Below, piece by piece: positions 22,107-34,059 of a DNA stretch of 64,000 nt; within the stretch, counting starts at the first letter, position 1; each line of letters opens with the position of its first letter. The stretch covers positions 12,198,321 through 12,262,320 of the forward strand of contig NC_092578.1 in assembly GCF_037975245.1 (NCBI RefSeq), read 5' to 3'. A program made the position numbers and the translations under genes. The DNA comes from Apostichopus japonicus. Taxonomy: Eukaryota; Echinodermata; Holothuroidea; Aspidochirotida; Stichopodidae. The notes beneath the pieces were generated by a model. The model did no database searches and had not been told where the DNA came from. It was given only the letters and a program-made list of their open reading frames with translations.

Positions 22107-22574
22107 TCAATAATCACTTATGTAAACCTCGCTTAATTGACTTTTAAAGGAACGTGGTGACTGAGAATCGTTTTGTATATGATCATGATGATTAAGTAGA
22201 TAATTCCAGCAAGTGTTTGCCCGATAACGTATACTCTGTTTACCCAGGTTACTATGGGGAAAAAGTCTATGTGTGTGACCAGCCTGTCTTGTATTATAAT
22301 CATGGATTTCCCTATTAACAGTGAATAAATTTTTACATGTGGGCGGATTATACCCATTAATAGAGCGATAAGCGAATGTAGCAAGATGAACTTTATTAAA
22401 ATACGTAGTATTCTTGTCGGAATAGTTCCTAGCGTAGAAGCCAGAATCAGATTTACTCTGTTCTACTGAAGTTTGAATGAAAACAGGGAAGTGGTCACTT
22501 ATATTCGTTAGTAGTATGCCAGGCGTGATATCAGTAATATTGTTGGTGAATATATTGTCAATAAGTGAGGCCAC
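22107..22574 (-). pseudogene. LINE: endonuclease end fused in frame to C-terminal tail
   Basis: The first about 30 residues (LIDNIFTNN, LLTNISDHFPVFIQT) complete the APE endonuclease with its SDH catalytic motif. From about residue 62 the sequence is that of LINE C-termini: ATFAYRSINGYNPPTCKNLF, IHDYNTRQAGHTHR, then QSIRYRANTCWN and SPRSFKSQL. The family form is roughly HSYNTR...SIRYxGPKLWN. The join is seamless with no stop, implying an RT deletion at about 22385-22405. Whether it was ever expressed as a short protein is unknown. Confidence 0.8.
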
Positions 22575-23124
22575 GGTTCCACTTACTCGAGTAGGCTTGG
22601 AAATTGTAGGGAAAAAAATTGTTTGAAAACACAGTGTTTATGAAGTCAGAAGTTCCATTTTTTAGTAAATCAATATTAAAATCCCCCATGATATAACCAT
22701 GTTTGTTCTCACTAGATATTAAATTGAGTATAATATTTATATATTCATTGAATGTAGATGTCAAACCCTGTGGAGGTCTATAGACTACTCCAACGATTAT
22801 ATTATTCTTATTCATTGCTATTTCTATGAAAATGCTTTCTATCGCCTCATTGAAAAAAGATATGTCAGTCCTTTTTACAAACGTATAATTATTCGATATA
22901 AAAAGACCAACACCACCACCTCTCTTGCTATCCCTGTGACTTTCTATAAAAGTATATTGATCTATTTGTAACAAAGGTGATATTTGGTCACTTAACCACG
23001 TCTCACTGAAGCCAATTATTGAGAACTCATGATTAAGAAGGGAAAGAAAGTCAATTATTGAGTTGAAGTTTTTGTTTAGGCTACGACTGTTTACATGAAA
23101 CAGAGAGAATACATGAGGTTTACC
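22558..23124 (-). pseudogene. LINE: APE-type endonuclease, main part
   Basis: The endonuclease motifs occur in order: FHVNSRSLNKN (catalytic Asn region), IGFSETWLSD (catalytic Glu), RGGGVGLFISN, VGVVYRPPQG and GYIMGDFNIDLL (Asp/Asn pair). Such a set is diagnostic of Jockey/CR1-type LINE endonucleases. Upstream codons are only poly-Tyr/Ile from (TA)n, so the natural start is missing. A one-base insertion in the T7 run (plus-strand A7, 22612-22618) shifts it relative to the downstream segment. Confidence 0.88.
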
Positions 23125-23125
23125 A

Positions 23126-23202
<77 letters not shown>

Positions 23203-23208
23203 TATAGA
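23125..23208. repeat. (TA)n microsatellite
   Basis: Alternating TA at the 5' truncation point of the RT-less LINE and just before the tRNA-like repeat pair. Confidence 0.95.
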
Positions 23209-23318
23209 AGATATGTCACCAAAACAGAACTAGTATTGTTCGATACATGCAGGTGACAAACGCTTACAGTGGAATTAGGACCTTCCTTACCGGTTTCGAA
23301 CCTCTGGACATACAATCA

Positions 23319-23397
23319 GCGTCCATAGCCTAGTGGTTAGGGTGTCCGCATATAAAGTATAAAGCGGAAGGCCCGGGTTCGAATCCCGGTGGAGGCT
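23319..23397 (+). pseudogene. tRNA-like segment with 14-nt anticodon loop
   Basis: Acceptor arms GCGTCCA/TGGAGGC pair except one position. Box A-like TAGCCTAGTGGTTAGG is present. Anticodon stem TCCGC/GCGGA closes a 14-nt loop (ATATAAAGTATAAA) instead of 7. T-arm CCGGG/TTCGAAT/CCCGG is perfect, with box B GGTTCGAATCC. The oversized loop could be a small insertion. Isotype cannot be assigned. Probably a SINE head rather than a working tRNA. Confidence 0.7.
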
Positions 23398-23448
23398 GGA
23401 AGTTTTTCACGGATCTGGATTTTCCAACTCACTACAATTTCAATTATA

Positions 23449-23503
<55 letters not shown>

Positions 23504-23621
23504 AGAGTAGGGCAAAATATGTCACCAAAAACAGAACTAGTATTGTTCGATATAGGTGACAAACGCCTACAGTGGAATTACGATCTTCCTTACCGGTTTC
23601 GAACCTCTGGACATACAATCA

Positions 23622-23694
23622 GCGTCCATAGCCTAGTGGTTAGGGTGTCCGCGTACAGAGCGGGAGGCCCGTGGTTCGAATCCCGATGGAGGCT
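23622..23694 (+). pseudogene. tRNA-like segment (73 nt, ACA at anticodon position)
   Basis: Same family as the copy at 23319, but the anticodon loop is the normal 7 nt (GTACAGA on stem TCCGC/GCGGG), placing ACA at the anticodon. The T-arm has an extra T (CCCGTGGTTCG) and a CCCGA 3' strand, which breaks the stem. An intact box B word GGTTCGAATCC remains. Not likely a functional tRNA. Confidence 0.65.
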
Positions 23695-23787
23695 GAAAGT
23701 TTTTTCACTGTTCTTGATTTTCCAACTCATTACGATTTTCATTTATATATATATATATAAATATATTTATATATATATAACTATATA

Positions 23788-23824
<37 letters not shown>

Positions 23825-23839
23825 ATATCTATTGAAATA

Positions 23840-25755
23840 GGCTTATGAACTCTACCAGCATGGTTGACATGAAGTTTATCAGGCTTGACTGAAGAGACGG
23901 TTAATTACAATCACAATTTGATTGCAATGAATCTACATGTTTTTCAGCATTATACATAAAGCTTGTTATATCTGAAAGTACTGTGCGTTTTTAAACATTT
24001 TGAAAACGGATGTTTGAGTTTGATCGAAATAAGTTTACGAAACCTACCGAGAATGACGCCGAGTAACCTTGAATCGTTCAAACTAAGATTCCTCCCTGAA
24101 TAGGTTAATGAATAGGTTAATGAACAAGAAATTGATGATTCCTTGCGGATTTGAACCTTTTAACAACCATACGCATTTCGATATATAGTAACATTGACCA
24201 CATGTACAACGTAAATCATCATTTTTATATATTTTTTTTAAGAATTCACAAGTGGTGAGAGGTGGCCGGGTCATTTAAAAATAGGAACTTTCACCCACGT
24301 GACAACAGTATAACCCAAAAACGGGGAAAGATCATGAGCTTATCAAATGTTACCCCCTCCTCCCACCCCCTCCGTAAAAGTGTGGATATTTGGAGATAGA
24401 AAGATATTTCCAGCGTCCCATTTACCGTGCATATAGTGACATCTCTACATAACTAAACTTTTTTCTTAGGGATACAAACCCTACCAGTTTTCAGGACCCT
24501 CACTGCTCCAGCATTTTGTAGGAGTTTACCACTGGTGTCCCAATTAATTAAGCAGTCTTAGCAAAAACTTTAAAAAACATTCTTTTTCCATATACGTATG
24601 TTAGGTCTGCGGAAGTTCATTCTTCTGAGAAGCAATTAAATATCACATTCGTGTGATGCACGACCCTGTAAGAATCAGTGATGTTGCCAGACATTTGCAA
24701 CTCGGGTGAGAGAGGGGGCACACCAACATGTGAGCAATAGTTGTGGGGCACAGAATGGGGCACATAATGCGGTTTGTGCAAGCTGACGTCAAAGTCGCCA
24801 GTCGTCAAAGGGCCACACTGCGTGCTGTGGCCAAGCCCAAATGCCCCCCCCCCCCAACCGAGTTTGTTAAATACAAGGCATATTATAGTTAACTTTTAAA
24901 ACTTTTAAGGCCGAAAAATGTCAGTAAGAATAGAACAGTCAGTATAATTTGATTGCAAAGATAACAGCCGCTCTGTTTCGGTTTTCTTGTTTAATATATA
25001 TTGTTTATCTACGATGAAGCATGTTACTTTCATTTGATTTTAGCGGGTATATATCCTGTGCTTATGTTAGTACAACACTGACGTACTCCAAAAACTACCA
25101 GTTACTGCTTTTATACATGTCTCTTCATTCTGCTGCAAACCCACAATCACCTATCCACGCTTTTACACACTTGCTATAGCAGCAATACGAAAGACCATGA
25201 ATGCTTTCATTTTCCGAGTTCACAATATGCCGCCGCTATTTTTTTTTTGAGATTTAGGTAGATCCGTGCACATTATTTTTCATAGGAGGTCATATATTTC
25301 GCATCGTCGTATAATTGCAACATTCAATGACAGGAAATCTTCAACAATACTTTAACTATTACTACTATTAATAGTACTCTAAGACTTATAAGTTTCCCGA
25401 TCTGTTAAATTGGTGGTTATTCATTGATAGGTTTGAGAGTAATTACAAAACATAACTTTACTATTGTATACTGCTGCGTATAATATACATATATGCACTT
25501 GAACAAATCCAACACACTGAAACTGAAGCTGCGGCCACGTTTGTATTCTCACATAATGAGGAAAGCTTATAAACATTTCAGAAAATGTATACAGTTTCGT
25601 CACGAATTTGTCTTTGTTGTCATAATCCTGTCAGTGGTCAGGAAATAAGTGATTTCCGATTTAGGTGTATATGCCAATAAAGACATAAGTCGTTGAGATA
25701 AGCAGTAGAAAATGATGACATGTTAACAGTTTCGATGACTCTGTTTCCTTGTTTA
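23840..25755. other. No recognisable gene
   Basis: A box-B-like word occurs on the minus strand at 24141-24159 without a box A. C-runs lie near 24355 and 24841-24856. Otherwise nothing supportable. Confidence 0.45.
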
Positions 25756-25759
25756 GACA

Positions 25760-26044
25760 TTGCCAACGAATGTCTACATACTTAGTACTCTAAACGCAAT
25801 CAAACAGTGGTGGAATACATTGGCCAGATTCAAATTAAATTCGTCACTGAATAGAACTACTATGGTACCTTCATGTTGCAGATTAAGCAAATACAAAATA
25901 ATTTGCTATGAACTAATTTTGTATTTTTATCGTAATTATAAATCGCCGTCGCTACCTGCCAGGCTACCTAGGAATATTCTCATTTTGTTTTACAATACTC
26001 TTATTCTACCATACCTATCTTACTGTAATATTATTTGGCATTAA
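25760..26044 (+). pseudogene. LINE RT thumb fragment
   Basis: The longest single-frame piece of this LINE. RLPRNILILFYNTLILPY and LSYCNIIW are the conserved segment. Within the same open frame there is a likely compensating frameshift, because residues about 40-70 do not match the family while both flanks do. Confidence 0.75.
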
Positions 26045-26740
26045 ATATTCTTCAAGAACTCAACCTATCTTAATCCTACAAAAAAGGGCCATGCGTTATG
26101 TTTTAAAAAAAGATTCTATCCCCATCATTCATCCCCACGTTTTTGTCAAAATGAACACCTTTTCAATTTATGATATAAATCGTTATCACTGGTATATTTA
26201 AATTTACCACTGGTTACAAGTTACTCTTCCTTCTCTGATTAAAAGTATCTTTAGTGTACGTAATGACACGCATTCATATCCTACCCGTACATGTAATCGT
26301 TCTCGATTCCATGTTTTAGACTCACTTCCTCGCAACACAGTGTCCGTTTCCAATGGCCCAAACTCTGGACTTCACTACCGATAATGTTATTAAATGTCTC
26401 TCAAATATTACTTTTAAAAGTGCCCTTAAACATCATCGTCTTACCAAACATCTGTGACTTACAGTTTCTTGGTAAACTTTTAGCCTTTTTCACCTTAAAT
26501 AGCCATAGTATGACCCATTTCTTTGTGTTTTCTCTTTCTCTGTGTCTCTTAGACGTAGTTGTATTTTGTAAAGTGGTCTTCACGTTAATAAGCTACTCTA
26601 ATTAAGCTTCTCGTGGGCACTCCTCGGTCTCTTTCTCTTTAAAATTGTCATGTTCTGTGTATTATTATGTTGTTCATTCCAAAAAGTGACTGAAATAAAG
26701 CTCTATGAATGAATGAGTGAATGAATAAATGAATGAATTG
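25760..26740 (+). mobile_element. LINE 3' half (RT thumb to tail), L2/CR1-like
   Basis: Begins near the end of the RT palm (LNAIKQWWNTLARFKLNSSL, equivalent to LNxIxxWxxxNKLSLN) and continues to LPRNILILFYNTLILPYL followed by SYCNIIWH, a highly characteristic thumb segment of CR1/L2-type LINEs. After frameshifts come QPILILQKRAMRYV and NDTHSYPTRTCNRSRF (HSYNTR-like) elements. The 3' end is a polyadenylation-like AATAAA (26694-26699) followed by a (TGAA)n tail, which is typical of the L2 clade. Several stops; dead. Confidence 0.82.
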
Positions 26741-26744
26741 ATTT

Positions 26745-28795
26745 CAAATTATCATTCAAAAATGTCTTTACTATGTATGTTCAAAAAGAAAATATGTTAT
26801 ACATATAACATTCTAACATAAAGTTAGGCAGTATAAGTCTTGTAAAAATAGTATGTCTGCCACTTTATTGACACATACCCTGCACATACATTCACAATAT
26901 TAGCGAAATACTCTTTTACATGATATATTTGACCTTGATGCATATAGTGGTTGTAAACTGCCTTAAGTTTTGCTGGTAGTTTGGCAATGCTGGATTTCTG
27001 TATTTGGTCGGACGGATAAGAACTGTTGGTAAAACAACACTGTGACTCTTTTACTTGTAAGGGTGTACTATATCGATTAGCAAGACAGTAAATAACATCA
27101 GGCTTAGTCGAGAGAACTGCAGGTAGCATGCATGTACAGTATCAGACCAGTAGTGTGAGTACAGTGTCAGAGTACGTATATAGGGTGCACATACATATAT
27201 TGTGATTAAAGATTTGGAGTAGCCTGGCTTAATTTAGCTTACAACAATTACGAACAAAATAAAAACAAAAGACGGGCAGCGACGGATAAATAGTTGCTCA
27301 GTTTTCTACCCCCCCCCCCCCCCATTAAAAATAGCCCCATAAAACATACAGTTAAACTGTAATAGAATAGAAAAGATGAAGGAATCACCGTGCCTCAAAA
27401 TACGGGTTCATGGAAAGACAATAATACATGGCACACGGCCAACACGAATGTTGTAAGTAGGCCTACACCACAAACATTCGTGAAGACTATAAGTTCAATG
27501 TGCATACATAATGCTTACAATAAAGAGCTTACGTAGTTTATCATATCATAACTATTTGAAACCTTTCCAGTATTAACATCACATTAAAATATGTTACTGA
27601 GCATATTTTATTTGCCAGAATATTTCATGTATATTGATATTGTCTTTTACTCTTTTTCTTGTCATATTCCACTAGGCTTTATGGTTTCATCTTTCATTAT
27701 GACCTTTCAGTGACGTTGGTTTGCTTGCACTCAAGCTTAAAGGACGGTACCAAGAACTTCTTGAAACAGCAAGACGACTTTATTGTATTATACTGGCGAT
27801 ATAAGGACGTGTAGCGTTAACCCTTAAGATGTGTTTACTATTATAACGTCACTATTATTACGACACAACTTGAATATTAACAACGCAGATTTCAATGAAT
27901 CACCAAGAAAAAAAGGAACATCAAGTTAGGCAGACATGGAAGGTATTTTCTACTAATTTGTTTTAATCAACGTGCCTGCATGGACGGTAACTGTTTGACA
28001 TGTGTCATGAAACTAATAACAGCATGTTTGTTAGTATATTTTAATACACGTGTTTACGCATCGTAATTTCATGTTGATGACGTACGCATGCTTCCATAGA
28101 TCTAAGGTCATGTCCTAACCATTCCGTTGTCTTCGTGATCCAACAAAACGTCTTTGTTACCTGTACCGTATACAAGTTCCACTTCTTGAAGCAACTGCCA
28201 AATGCCATTCTGTATTAATTTTTTCCCAATGAGAAAATAACTTAATTTGGGCGAACATTCCACAGTACGCTAAGTAACGAACTCGATTTCGTTTTTATCG
28301 TACCGTATATCATCTGTGAAAATAGACTTTGCAAAGTCCCTTTGGGAGAGTTGTCTCCGTCCCTATGCAAAGTCCTACTCCAAAACAGCCCATCCCTGCC
28401 TCAATTGACAGTATACTATTCTGAATATACCCCCACCCCCCCCCCCACTGGCTGTTTCCAATTACGGGGCTTCAGGGATATGTCAAAGAATAGTGACAAG
28501 TAGTCAGCGTAGGAAGATCTTTTTTCTTGCGGGGAAAGGGGGGGGGGTGGTTGAAATTAACATAAACGGTTTATAGTAGTATGTGAACCTCAACAAGTCT
28601 TATTTAAGGTACTGTTATCGTTACGCTCAACAATTAAGATCGACTGCTGGGTGGGTCACAAGAAGAAGCTTTTGTGCATAGTTGCTATGGCCAAGTTAAG
28701 GAGGGGATACTGACTTACAATTTCACCTAAAAATCTTCCAAACTCTCCCATCCTCGTCCCAAATGCTTCCTTACTTTTACAGTTACTTTGGTCTT
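26745..28795. other. No recognisable gene
   Basis: AT-rich with C-runs at about 27310 and 28436-28447. No coding or RNA signal that I can support. Confidence 0.45.
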
Positions 28796-28798
28796 GTT

Positions 28799-28915
28799 TA
28801 TATATATATATATATATATAAATATATATATGCGGGAGGCCCGTGGTTCGAATCCCGGTGGAGGCTGAAAGTTTTTTCACTGTTCTTGATTTTCCAACTC
28901 ATTACGATTTTCATT

Positions 28916-28981
<66 letters not shown>

Positions 28982-29000
28982 TATAAACATATATATAAAC

Positions 29001-29075
<75 letters not shown>
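28799..29075. repeat. (TA)n island with third tRNA-like repeat fragment
   Basis: (TA)n at 28799-28831 and 28915-29075 sandwiches about 85 bp beginning GCGGGAGGCCCGTGGTTCG. This is the anticodon-stem 3' half, T-arm and 3' body of the family seen at 23.2-23.8 kb, nearly identical to its second copy, including TTTTCCAACTCATTACG. The 5' half has been replaced by TA repeats. Confidence 0.9.
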
Positions 29076-29077
<2 letters not shown>

Positions 29078-29079
29078 AT

Positions 29080-31060
29080 TGAAATCGTATATATATTTAT
29101 ATATTTATCGGGACCATTAATATGTGAACACTGTGTCAAGCACAGAAATTGCAAGGGCAACTTATGGTAGTAGCTTATAGCCTGAACTAGAAAATTATGT
29201 CTTGCTTTGTATGCCATAAATAAGTTCGTGAACAAAATATGCTCTTTTAAGTTGGCTCTTCGCGTAAGGATCAACAGAGGTCATGTACTTCACGCGTTAA
29301 CCCTACTGTGAGATCTCCCTGAGGCGAACAAAGCAATTTATTGCCCGATGTGCTGAAAACATGAGTGTGGGTTGAATTGACCCAGTACGGTGTTCCTATT
29401 AAAGTGTATGCCTGGCTGCACGGTGAAGCATTGCTATGTTTAGTTCGAAGGTAACAGAACGAGGACAATAGGAACAAAAGATAAAGCCTCTGCCACTTAC
29501 GCAAACAACAATACACAGAGATGTATATATATAAAGCTGACTACACGTGTAATACAGTATGCCAAAACAACCACATTCAATGATATAACAATAGATTGTA
29601 ACCCCAAGTAACTGTTCCCAGGGACCCGATTGTTACCCACTTACTCTAAATCTGTTTGTATTGATGAAATACATCTTTACTATTTTACGGTTGACGCACA
29701 ACTAGGCCTACTTTTAACCCCAGTTAGCCGAGAGCAAATAGATTTGAGTCAAGTTAACTTCTTATTCTTTTTATATTTTTCAGATAAGATTTGATTTCTT
29801 TGGTCCTCTGTGCGGCTAACACACATAGGCCTATTACTGTAGTGTTTTTGCAAAACATTACGTGCTACTACTTAAACATACAGTATATTTCACGAACTTT
29901 GGATACAAGGCTAATGTTTTTTTTTCTTCTTGTAAACAGTTACCTAAAGTTATTATGATTTACACCAGATGTCCTTTAAAATGCAGCCATGCAGTAAATG
30001 TAAGAGAGCAACATTTGTGATTGTTTATATGCCAATATCACGGGACAATCTTCTTTTCTGCGTTTCTGTTTGGTGACTTATAACCAATGAATATTTTTAT
30101 ACAGTTCACCCTTGATGCGGTGGGTATATTTAAGGAACTAACTCGAAGAAATGTGAGAAACCAATCGTTGACATGGAGGCACCGCAACGAGAATGACATC
30201 TAAAGACTTCTGTGTTTACCACTACATCATACAACACATATAATAATTTAAAAAGGAAATAATCAATTTATTTTTTCCCGACGGCATCTGAAAAGTTGGT
30301 CAAAACTAAGACAATACAAAGAATGCAACTTTATTTCAGTATGATGACAAAAGCCCCGAGTCCATACACGCTTCCATCATGTATAATTGCACTTTAGTTT
30401 ACATTTATATTATAATCACCATCTTTCATTATGAACTACTGGGAATTGTTATAACTTACCAACAAAGAAACATTGTGGTTGTGTTAACTGGCTTATTTAT
30501 TATAATGTTTGGGGAAGAGGGCGGTGTTATAAAGTGTTTTCGTTACGGTAGCTGATTAGGGCCATTGTCAAAACAAGTTTTCTTCTGTCTGAGTTTAAGT
30601 TTTCGCTTTTTCGACTTTCAACATTTAGAACACGTGCATGTATAGCCTATAACAAGTACAGAACTTCAAATTCCTTGGTGCCGTTACGCGTTGTAGCATT
30701 TTCAAGGCAAAGACTTTTTGTTTAAGATTTATTGGGAGGACCTTCAGACCCCCCCCCCCCATGGCATTCGGATTCAAGGACCCCAGGGCCGCACTCCCAC
30801 CTTTATCAAACCCTTCAGTTCTATTGCTTGTTTTGAAGCCTATTCACATGGCGGTCGCGCAGTAAAGTAATATCATTTCCGGTTGCTAAAACACTTCTAG
30901 CTTAGAATATACCGAATTTATATCATAGTGAAAACAGTCCGTAAGGATTTCGTAGTCTGGAGGGACTCTCCATTACGAAATATATTATCAATAAGCACAA
31001 CGGCATCACAGTATACAAAGTGCTGCAGGTCAACACGCTATGCGTATTCAACCCCCACCC
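29080..31060. other. No recognisable gene
   Basis: Nothing beyond short open frames and a C-run near 30750. Confidence 0.45.
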
Positions 31061-31064
31061 CCCC

Positions 31065-31400
31065 CCCAAAAAAAACTCAGAAAAAAATAACTCAGAAATA
31101 CGACAAATTTAGCTCATGAGACGAAAAATTAAACTCGATAAACGGACAATTAAACTCAGAAATATTAAGAGTGGGAAAAAATACATTAAGACAAACGAAC
31201 AATTAAGATCGGGAAAGAAGAAAGTTAACCATGCAATATGAACAAATTAAACTCAGAAAAGCGAAAAATTCAATATCGGAAAAACTCAGAAAACCAACAT
31301 AATCTCGAAAAAACGGAGAAAATAAACTCGGATGAACAAATAATAAAACTCAGGGGAAAAAAAATATAAAAAACAAAATTCAGCTAAGAATAAAGGAAAA
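31065..31400. repeat. Decayed A-rich tandem repeat (about 20 bp)
   Basis: Variants of AAATTAAACTCAGAAAAACG recur throughout with strong A-over-T strand bias. Copies are too diverged to count reliably. Confidence 0.55.
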
Positions 31401-31508
31401 CAAAGGTTGAAAATTATAAAAAAATATTTTGAACAATAACTCTAATGAACTGCTGTATACTGCGTTCTTCTAGCTTCCATATTACACTTAACGATATCAT
31501 ATCACCCT

Positions 31509-32508
31509 CACTGGCGGATCCAGGGCCTTTGTTTGGGAGGTGCCAAAGTGGCATTAGAGTGATATGGGGGAGGGGTCTAAGGGGAGGGTGTTCCCCCTCC
31601 CCTTTGGAAAATTTTCTATTGCTGAATGCCTTCAGATGCAATTTGGTGCGACAAAAGTGTACAATGGTGATGTTAATTTACTTCTAAAAAAAATGTTTCC
31701 CAGGTGTAATTTTCTAAAATATTTATAAAACAAAGTTGGGATCATCTTTCTCAAGAAATTTTATTTCTCATAGGTTATAAATTTCTTACAACCAGCCTGT
31801 AACTGCAAAATGGTGTTGAACTGTAAATCCTCATGCTCATACATATACATAGCTCCCAACTCTTGAGAAGGCAAATGCTGGTCCATGCCACGAATCGCCG
31901 TCCTGGGGGAGGGGTATAAGGGGAGGGGGTGTCCCCTCCCCTTTTAATTTTTTTTTTGGAATCCTGGTGATGCCTACATGTAAAATGGTGGCACTTAGAA
32001 AGGCTTTTGTCACCCAAAATTTTCTGAGAAATATGCATTTTTTTGTGTGTAACATCAATAAATTGAATAGTAGGTGATAATTCATTCTTTCCCGTGGCAT
32101 GAAAATGTTCGCTGTTCGCCCCAATGAAAAGAAATATAGGCTAATTTGAGGTTCAAATGATGCTGTAAAGGAGGTTTTATACTCTATTATGCTAAATGCT
32201 AAAGAAATGATGGTTGCTAAGTCAAAAATTGATGCAAATTTTTTTTATGTATACTTGACAATTACAATGCGGTTTTTTCGGACGCTTGTGCGGGTCAGCG
32301 GGTTTGGGTGTTAGAATTGCGGGTCAGTTGGGAGCTCTGCATTTAATTTTAAACCAGAAAACGAAAAGGTTTAGACTAGTCTACCACTGCTATTCCTCTC
32401 GATTTTTTTTAATTTTCAATCATATGATTTAGCGGATGTTCGGAAACACTTTTTGGCTCACCTTTGGGGGGCCATGGCCCCCCTTGGCCCCCCTTGGATC
32501 CGCCAGTG
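31509..32508. mobile_element. hAT-type non-autonomous transposon, exactly 1,000 bp
   Basis: Left end CACTGGCGGATCCAGGG and right end (inverted) CACTGGCGGATCCAAGGGGG share 14 exact terminal bases. An exact 8-bp duplication ATCACCCT flanks it at 31501-31508 and 32509-32516. The interior has no transposase. A C/G-rich segment (GGGGGAGGGGTCTAAGGGGAGGG, then CCCTCCCCTTT) at about 31563-31670 is repeated in diverged form at about 31905-31990, so the element contains an internal duplication. The same segment occurs in the MITE at 59399. Confidence 0.93.
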
Positions 32509-32516
32509 ATCACCCT

Positions 32517-33415
32517 ATTGCTCAACTTTTGAATATTATTTACAAATGGATCTCCCATTCTGAACTTATCCTTTGCATATAGAAACATAAACGGAACAAA
32601 GAGGGCAGCTCCGCCCACTTCTCAAAGTAGGGGAGGGATGACTCCCCCCCCCCTTACCCCCTTACTGTTGCAACCAAGAATGCACTCCAGGACAGTGCTA
32701 GATCATTCAGCTGGATCCTTAAAATTCTATTCTGGTGACACAAGTTGATCGCTTACTAGAATTGCTGAACATTTTCGAAATCTGTACGCAAAATCCAAGT
32801 TCTCATAGTAGTTTGTATTGCGAAGATACTTACTTTTAAAATGTTGTGATATTTTGTAAATGTATCTGGCAACAGCAGAATGGATGATGTCATCATGGCA
32901 CTTCAGCTGAAAATATCTTTGTTTATCTATACCCCTACAGTGATCCAGCACCCTGAGTAGTTGAATGTTTAGGCAGCAAAACTATGGTACATTCAATCAA
33001 ACATATCTCGAGTTAATGGCAAGATACCGAGATGGGAGGTTTCAACTAGCAGTGTGGCCTTTTTTCTCTTCAATATACGTTTTCACATTGTTCACCACCA
33101 GAAATCCTTTTAACTTTGGGTTAGCAAAAATAGTTCTGAGCAATGCAATAATGAGTTTTCTCTCCCAATACCCCATAACCCAATGACTTTTCGACTTTTC
33201 ACGAGTTTGGCCAAACTTTGGTATTAAAACGACCTGCATTATCTACAGTGAGTGTGGATTTTCGCTCTAAACAGTCACAATTTCAATAAACAACCAATTT
33301 TAAAAGCTTTTTTTTATTGAGAAAAAATAGGTGCTTTGACATTTAAGGAATTCTTTAAAATTTGGTCATAAAATGTAACAGTTTAAAAAAAAACCATGCT
33401 AAAATGGAAAATTTA
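32517..33415. other. No recognisable gene
   Basis: Contains a C-run near 32645. No coding similarity recognised. Confidence 0.45.
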
Positions 33416-33419
33416 TATT

Positions 33420-33780
33420 TCAAGATAAAACGTTGACGTTTCGAGATAACACTTCTCTATATTTCAACATATACAGCGTCGAAATTGCGACAAACACAGT
33501 CAAACTTTTCGAGAAAGGATGCCTTCACAAAAATCAAACATCGCAAGGTCAGAAAGCTGACATTTTGATATATACCGTAATAATTCGTAACTTCACACGT
33601 AAATTGGAAATCTTGAGATAATATAGTCCTAAATTTCCACACAAAAAAAGTCGAAAGTAATAGAAAACGCAGAATGTGAATACTCAAAAGTTGAAATTTA
33701 TACTGAATGATCGAAATTTGAGACTAAACAAAATCGTAATTTCGAGAAAATAGTCGAAATCTGAAGATACAACATGAAAG
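33420..33780. repeat. Possible decayed tandem repeat (TCGAAATT/TCGAGA words)
   Basis: TCGAAAT, TTTCGAGA and related words recur about every 25-35 bp with A-rich bias. Similar in style to the stretches at 31065 and 34060 but with different words. Confidence 0.4.
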
Positions 33781-34059
33781 GCAACCGTAAATACCGTACG
33801 CAATCCTCTTACAGGCAGAGTTATAGTTACAAGACGATTAACCATGAATACACTAAAAGTTAATTACACCTGTTAGTAACTTTGTGAACAAATAACGCGT
33901 ATTTTAGAGATACAATTATACAGATTACTGCTTCATGGTTTGATGTGTTGTAAAATGCAAGTTCACGTACAGGAGGGTGAGACCTATCCCTATACGTCAG
34001 TGATATTAGTTTGCTTAATGCGCAGTACATATCATACCTTAAGAAGAAAGAAGTGCTCA

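Larger units (their letters stand above)
21891..23124 (-). mobile_element. CR1/L2/Rex-like LINE lacking its reverse transcriptase
   Basis: On the minus strand the element runs from a (TA)n tract into an APE-type endonuclease. It then passes in frame straight to the extreme C-terminal region of the LINE protein and its stop, followed by a 3' UTR with the GGGAGTG/CACTTCC hairpin and an AAACAAATAAATGAAATGAAATG tail. The RT, normally several hundred residues between these parts, is absent. Both ends abut (TA)n tracts, so it probably inserted into, or was truncated at, TA repeats. One frameshift lies in an A7/T7 run at 22612-22618. Confidence 0.85.
23208..23834 (+). repeat. Tandem pair of tRNA-like repeats separated by (TA)n
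   Basis: Two copies about 302 bp apart share a 5' flank (ATATGTCACCAAAA...CAGAACTAGTATTGTTCGAT, then GGTTTCGAACCTCTGGACAT), a tRNA-like segment, a 3' flank ending TTTTCCAACTCA-TACGA-TTTCA, and a (TA)n tract (23452-23501 and 23743-23834). The organisation (tRNA-like head, unrelated body, simple-sequence tail) is SINE-like, except that non-tRNA sequence also precedes the tRNA part. Third, partial copy at 28832-28915. Confidence 0.8.

Noticed and set aside
22558-23315. Poly-Tyr/Ile N-terminal extensions of the endonuclease frame
   Set aside because: They arise from the adjoining (TA)n tract and are not part of the LINE protein.
24141-24159. Box B-like word (minus strand) suggesting a tRNA or SINE
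   Set aside because: No box A at the right distance and no cloverleaf.
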